Assembly (NCBI GenBank): GCA_947650285.1
Contig: CANTFL010000221.1
Span: 1 to 64,000, forward strand
Source of the DNA: Hyaloperonospora brassicae
Lineage: Eukaryota > Oomycota > Peronosporomycetes > Peronosporales > Peronosporaceae
Direction: 5' to 3'
DNA: 64,000 nucleotides
The translations under genes were made by a program, and so were the position numbers. The notes beneath the pieces were generated by a model. The model searched no databases and was not told where the DNA came from. It saw nothing but the letters and a program-made list of their open reading frames with translations. Positions 57,122-64,000 of this stretch are shown here, one piece after another (the stretch's first letter is position 1; every line of letters starts with the position of its first letter).

Positions 57122-59133
57122 GCGGGAAATTTTCTCGTGACTTGACGGCGTTGCATTGATCGCATTCGTCCGGACCCTTCGAAGGGCGCCCGGCAGGACA
57201 TCTTGGAAGCGTAGACTCGTTGAACAACATAAGCTTTGAATACATTGTTTCACTTTGATACTGAAGTTGGTTCGTAATTGCATTTGCTCAAGCGAATTGT
57301 CAGCGAATCGGTTCATTCATCGTGACTATCAATGTGTTGAGGAGTGTGTGAAAGGGTCAGATTGTAATGACACAGCAGCGGGTACAGCTCTTCGTGCAGG
57401 AGCAAAGCACGTGGATAGATGGGAGGTCACACAAGGCCATGACATTACCACGAGCAGCTCGTCGATCAACAGAAAGCTGAATGCAAATGACTGCCATTGT
57501 TGGCGGCACTGACACCTTCAGATGCACCCATTTGTCCTACTTGGTATCTCACTAGTAGACCGGTAGACTCCAGCGATGGCTTGTGACATCACCATCGTGC
57601 AACTCTACTTTACCCCACTCCCCATAACTCAGTCTATAAGTCTGCAACGAGCGACCTCGCAACGCTGTGCGTTCCGTCAAGCAGTCGGTACTGTTCAAGC
57701 AAAACCTAAGTTTGTATCTACATGACGTGTGCAAATGATTTACGTCACAAGTCACTCCGTCTCGTCTTCTCCGTCGACTTCCGTGGTTATATTTCGCGGT
57801 GCAACTTCGAGACAATGCAAGCATAGACATGACAACGTAAGTCGTGCTTCATTCTTTGTCTCACAATCATGAGATCGCCAATGCTTTGTGTTTGCCGGCA
57901 GACGACAGCAACGCACTCAGCAGAGGACGACTTTCACGTCAGGAGAAGGTCGGTGGAAGATCGCAGGAGGTGGGTGCTGTAACAGCTGGGGTCATGATGA
58001 CATTGACGTTTGACCACATGCCCCACTGTGGAATCGTATCTCAGCGGGCAACACTTCACAAATTCATGTAGGCGAATGCTCTTCAGCGACTTTGCCGTAG
58101 ACGACAATATGGAGAGCTGGTCGTGATGGTACGGACGATGAGGTGTCGGAAGTGCGGACCTTTGCTGCTCCAAAGCGTCGAGCGTTTGTTGGTTGGCGCT
58201 GTTCGCTTTTTCTTTCTTTTCGATTAGTCACGTGCGGTGCAGACGCGTGGGCGGTTGCAATGAGTGACCGAAGACAAGACCAGTGCGCAACTCTACTTGT
58301 GAAAAAAGCCCCTGTCACGTCTTACCCAACAGACCGTTGTGAAGCTGTCCCTGCGTGTGGCTTCCAGACATTCGCGCACATAAACATAAAGAAAGCTACT
58401 GACGACAGGTTTGGCCATCATCTCGTGCCGCACACTCCCTCATAGCTTGGCCACTGGAGCTCGCAATCACGTACAATGATCGAAATGTACACCGCCAGGC
58501 GACAAACAGTTAGACAAGGCCAGCGACCCCGTCGACCCTATTGTAAAGAGAAAGCTGCGTCGTAAACGCATCGAACAACGATAGCTGTCCATGCGTGTGG
58601 CTGGCGGCTGTGTGGGTCAAAGTGGAATACGATGCGCTTCGTTCAAGCCAATAGGTGTGTGCAGAACAGAGTAGTAGGAAAGGCGAGCGCTCTACTCGGA
58701 TTCGGCCTCCAATGGCGGTCATGACTATCACGTGATGTTCGGTCGTCAGTGGCGGCCGCGACTTCGAGCTCGACAGACAGTGTGTCGATTGCACACCGTA
58801 CCGAGCCAAATGCAGCGCTCTGCGTCACCAAATCGGTTGACATCTGAACTTCTCATGCTGCTCCGAGCCGAACATCATTTTACATTGCGTAGAGCTGCCA
58901 GTGTTTGTTTCGGCAAATGTGCCGATCCGCCTACAGCTACCGCAGCTGCTTAGAGCATCCGCAATGGCCCAGCAGACATCACGCAGAGAGCCGATACGAA
59001 GGCTCACCACTTGCGAGTCACGGATGCACACCGTCAGTAATTCATTCATGCATTCATTCGTGTACGATTCAATCAGTAGGGACCGCAGGCGCTCATCAAC
59101 CGATGGTGCTTCACGAAGACGTCGTAGCACGCT
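57122..59133. other. Intergenic, no recognised gene
   Basis: Short frames on both strands without domains. The part next to 59134 should hold the 3' UTR and terminator of the GH72 gene; no specific signal was identified. Confidence 0.5.
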
Positions 59134-61361
59134 CTAAAACACGAGCAAGGCCGTGGCAGCAACGGTGGCCCCCACCGACACGACGACCGCAGCGATCGAA
59201 GCAGTGGCGATGGCACCGCTGCTACTTTCTAGCGCAGCATCGGCCGTCGCGATTCCGCTGCTCTCGGCGTTGGACGGTTTCCGCTTCTCGCCAACTGCAG
59301 TGCTCGGGGAGAGGTGCTCATAGCTGTTGGCCTTCACGCCGTTGCACACCGGCTGCGTGATGGTGCACTCGAGAATCGGAACTGCAACAAGTACGTACAA
59401 ACAAGATCGACAACACGCGTTAGCTCGTCACGACGACCAGGATGCAGTGCAGAGATGCTTGTGTCGAGGGAACGGACAAGCGGGTGAAGGTCCGAGTGAA
59501 CTACTACACTCACCCTTGGGCATAGGCGGCAACTCGCTCGAGATGTTCTTCGGACACGACAGAATCGTGTCACGCGTCGGTGTGAAGCTGTCGTGCACGA
59601 GGGCCGAGCTCTTGGTAGTCGTGTACGCCTCCTTGAGATACTCATACTCCGGGTACGGAGTGAACACGCACAGAGTCTTGTTGTTGTCGCAGTCGTCCGG
59701 CTGGAAGTAGCCGACGCCGTACTTGCCTGCGTCGCCAGTCTTGACCAGCGCTGCAATCACACAAACAGCATCGACAATGAGTGCCAAGTGTCCAATCGGC
59801 CACATCCTGTCACGAACGGCGCTGCAAAAGCGTACTCTTGGTCTCGACGAGGTTGGCAATTTCTGTGGTGAACTCAAACACGTTGCCACCGACGATCTCG
59901 TCCATCATCTCCTTCTCCGTGTTCATCCACTTGGCCTGCACACACGCAACAACATCGCGGTCAGCTCGACTGCCTCTTCCATTTGCTCGTTGCAATAGCC
60001 TCTCCTCCTCATTCTTCCTTCGCTCCTTACATCGTAGAACGTGCGCTGGTTCTCGTAGCCGTCAATGGTGTTCACGCCCTTGTTGCAGCCGAACTCGCCA
60101 AACATGAGCGGACGAGAGTAGCCGACCTTCGCGTACTCCGCCATGATTTTCTGCAACCCGGAGGACTGCGAGTACTTGACGTGGGTCGTCGGATCGCATT
60201 CGACGTACGGGTTGAAGCCCATCCTGTTCAAGCAGCCACCAACACGTCAACACACAGTCGTGTGAGCAACCAGCTCTCAACTGCCAGCGACGCGACCCAA
60301 CCACCCAGCCAGGCAGCCACGGTGGTTGCCACCCCTATCACTACTGCCAACCACCATACACACACACACACAAGTGCCATCACATGCACGCGCGTCCTAC
60401 CATTCCGCCCGCGTGTTCTCGTCGTCGTCGACCGCACAATCGTAGTACGCCATCCACTGCTCGCGAGGCGGAATGTCGGCAATGTCGAGGCCAATGGGCA
60501 CCTGCCGCACCGAGCCCGAGCAACTCGCAGCGTAACTGCGAGTGTCCCGCAAGAAAGCCTTGACACAGGGCGCCGTGGCCGTACCATCGGCGCCATTCTC
60601 CGTCTGCAGGTTGTTCTCGTTGCCGACACTGAAGCCCAAAGTGTTGTCATACACTGCAAACGCGTTGTACACCATCTGCGCACGCGTGAACAGGTCTTCC
60701 GGATAGCACTTGGGCGGCAGGTAGTCCAGCACGGAGCAGTTTTCACACCTGGCAAGGAACACAGCACAATCCGTCAGTCAAGTCTCAGTCAGTCAAGTCT
60801 CGAGCGTCCGGACGGGTCGAGCGATACATAGGTGAATAAATCCACTGTCCACAGTCAACGAACACTGGTGACAGAAGTCCTTGCAGCAGAAGGGAGAAAG
60901 CGACGTGACAGGCAGACAGTAGACAGATAGACAGATAGACAGACAGATAGACAGACAGGTAGTGCTTCTACTCACGGTGCAGTGATGCCGACCAGCACGT
61001 AAATGCCTGCTTCCGAGCACGCACACATGAACTTGTCGTGCGAGGTGCCCGGGTCGATCGAGTAGAGCCGAATCGTGTTGACGCCGAGGTCCTTGAGCAC
61101 TTCCAAGTGCGGCTGCCACACGTCCTCGTGCTTATCGGCTGCCCAGTCGTAGTTGCCCACGGTGGCCATGCGGCCGTCGTTCGGACGAGGGTAGTAGGCC
61201 ATGCCTTTCATCCGGAATTCCACACCCGTCTTGGAATCGAACAACTTGTTGCCTTTCGTGACGATCGGCGCCAGCCACGCATCAGCTGTGGGCACTATTG
61301 ACACTGCAGTGCAGAGCACCGCGAGAGCACAGAGGCCGCGGACACGGGAACCAAAGGCCAT
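59134..61361 (-). CDS. GH72 beta-1,3-glucanosyltransferase, GPI-anchored, six exons
   Basis: Cell-wall enzyme that cuts and re-joins beta-1,3-glucan chains (family GH72, Gas/Gel type). Six exons were deduced from GT..AG borders and frame: 61361-60976, 60748-60401, 60223-60031, 59935-59836, 59750-59514, 59381-59134; 1,512 nt, 503 residues. Signal peptide 1-28 (..[11 protein letters not shown]). The catalytic domain has GNENN with acid/base Glu at about 173 and MFGEFGCN with nucleophile Glu at about 288, the spacing known for the family. NVFEFTTE and GKYGVGYF match its C-terminal part. A short Cys region ([10 protein letters not shown]) and Ser-rich linker precede a hydrophobic tail of about 24 residues, fitting a GPI signal; no X8 module was seen. 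Exon 4 has a weaker donor (GTACGC). A truncated copy lies at 1063-1934. Confidence 0.92.
60908..60957. repeat. (CAGA/TAGA)n microsatellite in GH72 intron 1
   Basis: Counterpart of 1487-1530 with different unit order. A second short (CA)n run lies in intron 2 near 60355-60371. Confidence 0.8.
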
Positions 61362-61395
61362 CTTGCAGAGATGTGTTCGGCTTTGTTTGGAGAGA

Positions 61396-61404
61396 GGGGA
61401 AATG
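61396..61404 (-). promoter_or_regulatory. Initiator-like site of the GH72 gene
   Basis: Minus strand CATTTCCCC, about 35-43 nt before the start codon, resembling the oomycete initiator core CAYTYY, though the preceding base is G rather than a pyrimidine. The duplicated copy keeps it exactly (1949-1957). Confidence 0.35.
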
Positions 61405-62124
61405 CGTTTCGACCACTTTGACGTGCTCGTGTTTCGTGGAATCTTCATCGTCGTCGTCGTCGTCGTCGTCGGGGAAGGGACTGGCAGGCGAAGACAGCAA
61501 ACACTCGACCACATCAAACCGACATGATGTCACACATGCGATACGTGATCAAGCGAATGCTACCTCCTCTCATACATCGGGATGTCTTCGCCAGCGCACT
61601 GATCGCAGCTTACATATGCAGTGGCCTTGTAGCGTGCTATGTGTTGTCATTCTCCACAGGCCGCTGCAATTACAAACGCAAGGGTTGTCTACTGCGATAC
61701 CCAGAGCAGACACACTCGTTTGGACGGTAGTGGCTACTGAAGTGTACGCGCACATCAATTGTCCGCCATGTTCGCGTACCTGCTATCTGCCGCCTTGCAA
61801 ATGCGTTGAAGCGCTTTGTGCGAAGCATCCACTCTGCTGGTAAACTTTCAGCTCGAAGCGCCAGCCACGCTTCAGGGACTTACCCGCACCTGTAACTCCT
61901 TTTCGTACTGTACCTGCTGCTTGGCAACTAAACTAATCCGCATAAGATCCGTGAACTATGCGCTCGATAGCACATTCAGTCCAGAAGACGATCACAAGAC
62001 CGCGGCAGTGTCAAGTGAAACACGCATCGATACAAAGCTGCTTGTGCCGACGGCCCTGGGCTATGCACGTGCTGTCACATCTTTAGAGAGAGAGAGATTC
62101 ATGACTGTCTATTGCACATGATGG

Positions 62125-62721
62125 TTACGCGCTAGAAGTCTGAAATCTTCTAAGCCTAGAATACAGCGCCGGTCGCGGCGGTGGATCAAGGCACCTCTCT
62201 AGTGGTAGCGAAACTCCGCTAGCCTCAAGAGTAAAAAGTTCAAGGGAGGCATGTAAACGAGCCCCTCGAAGAACTGTCGACGCCCCTCTATGCTCACGCA
62301 TAGCCAAGGCCGTTAATTGACGGACGCCGGTTGTCCAGAAATGGACGACACTTTGAGCCGTCGTAGACTGCACGCCTCTGAACACGGCATCGTTGCGCTC
62401 GCTCCATAAATGCGTAATGCAAACGGAACACATTAAAAACCAAATCCGTCGCCACACCTTTTCCCCCGCTGCGGCATCATCGTGAAACCGCTCGAGCAAC
62501 CGAGACCGCTGAAACGCCGGGATCGCCGGAGCCTGTCGATTCGCACAGTTGCTGAGACAACTATGGACTACCGCACTCGACACAGAAGCGCCGATCCAAT
62601 GGCTGATGAACTTAGCCCAGCACGCCCGCGCCTTTGCTGTCACATCTTTAGTCCATGCAGCACGCCGTGTGTCGTGCGTTGCATTGTTGCCTGACGTAAA
62701 AGTATGATTGGCCTGTGACAC
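62125..62721 (-). pseudogene. LINE ORF2 C-terminal tail
   Basis: A 198-codon open frame with VWRRIWFLMCSVCITHLWSE and RNDAVFRGVQSTTAQSVVHF. This matches the segment after the zinc-binding motif of oomycete LINE ORF2 proteins (..IW...S.....W..RN..VF.G). The upstream zinc and RT parts were not clearly found; minus frames 62846-63262 and 63392-63713 may be decayed continuations. The fragment begins about 65 bp beyond the edge of the GH72 segmental duplication. Confidence 0.55.
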
Positions 62722-64000
62722 GCAACAAGTGGTGAGCTTGCCGATTGGAACCGCCGCGAGGAGGGAAGACGACAGACACGAAAAAGGCTTTCGCCTTTAC
62801 TGGGAACAGCAATGCGCTCCTTTTGATACCGGGAGCTACGTTATTCTAGCCGTCCCGCGCAAGTGGGTTGATGCATCGTAAACATCCATCAGACGTTTTC
62901 CTGCTCGTTCGCTGAAAAGGGATCGATGGCTTGTAAGGGTAACGATGGCTCAGGTCTCGATGCATGACCCGACAATTGGTCAAAGACGGAACCGCCTCGT
63001 CCACGACGGCAGTAGAGAAAAGGTTTGTCTCGTGACTGTCGGTTTTGATATCGGGATATGCGTAACTTTCGAGTTGAGGCTCAAGAGCAACAAAAAAGGC
63101 CAAGCGGCAGAACCTCCTGAGAGGCAGTCTCTTGTCCTCTCGACCTGGAATGGAAGTCCTCCACGCTAGGTCAAAGGCCATGTGAGAAGAGGTTTTCTTC
63201 CCACTACGTGCGCCACGGAGGCAGCGCAGCATGCGAATCACAACGGGAGCAATAAGCATCACGAGGTATCAGGCACGTCGACAAAGCATCAACCGCCCTA
63301 CACTCCACTCCAGGAACAAGTTCCTGCCCTTCGCTTCCTCGTCGCTGGTTTATCCGCCCGGCGCGCATCCTGTCCTACCACGGTAACCCATTTAGAACAC
63401 GATGCTGCTGATCCGATCCAGCATCGGACATGCATGCTGCGGATAAGTCAATGTCGCACTAGTGGATGGGATAGCGGGAACAGGACCCATCCTCCCTTTG
63501 TAAGACGTTTCCTGCCTCCTGTATGCGCCCAAGGGCAGACCAGCGGTCACATGTGCCTTTCGTGAAGCGTGGCGTTTTGCGCGAGCAGAACGTGCCAGTG
63601 AATAGGCAACGGCGTAGTCCTGACAGAAGGCCAGGCGTTTCTTTCTTGCTGCTAACTCTTGGATACCAATGTATGAATCCCTGACAGACACTGCAGTCTA
63701 ATCTCTCGCTCATAGGTAGCTTTGTGCGAGGTGTCGGGAAGCTAAAGAGTCACGGCATCAGCGATGGAACCGAAGAGGTATCGTGGCGGGTGTCGAGGCG
63801 ATCGAGGAAGGTGTACAGCAGCATTCAAACGATCCTACCCCAGCTCAGTGCGAGTCTGTCTTTCAAGCACCCAAGGTGCAGTGCTGCCCGGTGCAGTCGA
63901 GGAAAGAAAAGGCACCGGACGCACGCAGCCTCAACGAGTGAGCGACTGCGTGCGTCGTCTGCCTCCTACCGGTGAGCGCGTCGCCAAACGTAGCAGCGCA
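62722..64000. other. No firm gene; possibly more decayed LINE
   Basis: Minus frames 63392-63691 (LAFCQDYAVAYSLARSARAK) and 62846-63262 could be LINE sequence upstream of the tail at 62125-62721, by position only. Nothing else was recognised up to the window end. Confidence 0.35.

Larger units (their letters stand above)
60472..62060. repeat. Segmental duplication, copy 2 (source side)
   Basis: Same-orientation partner of 1063-2636. Since the complete gene is here, this is probably the ancestral copy. The left copy has one indel that breaks its frame. Beyond 62060 this copy runs into LINE sequence, the other towards MULE sequence. Confidence 0.9.

Noticed and set aside
61038..61301. Plus-strand open frame opposite GH72 exon 1
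   Set aside because: A GC-rich antisense shadow of a real exon; no domain or signal.

Overview
The window reads as a transposon-dense piece of a plant-pathogen-type oomycete genome (Peronosporales-like). This is inferred from the company kept: a six-exon GH72 cell-wall glucanosyltransferase with a GPI-type tail, a signal-peptide protein of effector style with an oomycete-like initiator upstream, Ty3/gypsy elements with chromodomain integrases, Mutator-like transposase remains and several LINE fragments. No rRNA, tRNA or CRISPR was recognised. Only two loci look like host protein genes.

Layout. 0-2.6 kb: a LINE reverse-transcriptase scrap and a truncated, frameshifted copy of the GH72 gene. 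3.0-4.9 kb: a decayed MULE transposase. 4.9-10.1 kb: AT-rich DNA without recognisable genes. 10.1-15.0 kb: two LINE remnants in opposite orientations, one keeping endonuclease, RT and RNase H pieces. 16.2-17.6 kb: a dispersed repeat whose partner lies at 43.1-44.5 kb. 17.7-25.4 kb: Ty3/gypsy element A (minus strand). 25.5-30.1 kb: pol of an unrelated, older Ty3/gypsy element D (plus). 30.1-33.2 and 41.2-43.1 kb: old sequence split by young element B. 33.2-41.2 kb: element B (plus), with two 391-392 bp LTRs about 99% identical. 46.1-54.3 kb: older relative C (minus). 56.2-56.8 kb: secreted helical-repeat protein. 59.1-61.4 kb: intact GH72 gene. 62.1-62.7 kb: LINE tail.

Elements A, B and C form one family. 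Sense-strand content is gag (CCHC knuckle), aspartic protease, RT, RNase H, integrase and chromodomain. In B, gag ends just after an in-frame AAAAAAT heptamer followed at 9 nt by a stem-loop, matching a -1 frameshift signal into pol. Between pol and the 3' LTR all three carry an ANTISENSE reading frame of about 490 codons whose protein sequence is conserved even where DNA has diverged.

The most unusual signal is structural. Element B (and A, and in decayed form C) is built of closely spaced short perfect hairpins, stems about 7-12 bp with 1-8 nt loops, through LTRs, gag, pol and the antisense frame. Several stems show paired compensatory changes between copies. The neighbouring D, LINE, MULE and GH72 sequences do not show this by eye. 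I know of no described retrotransposon family with this property, but could not search.
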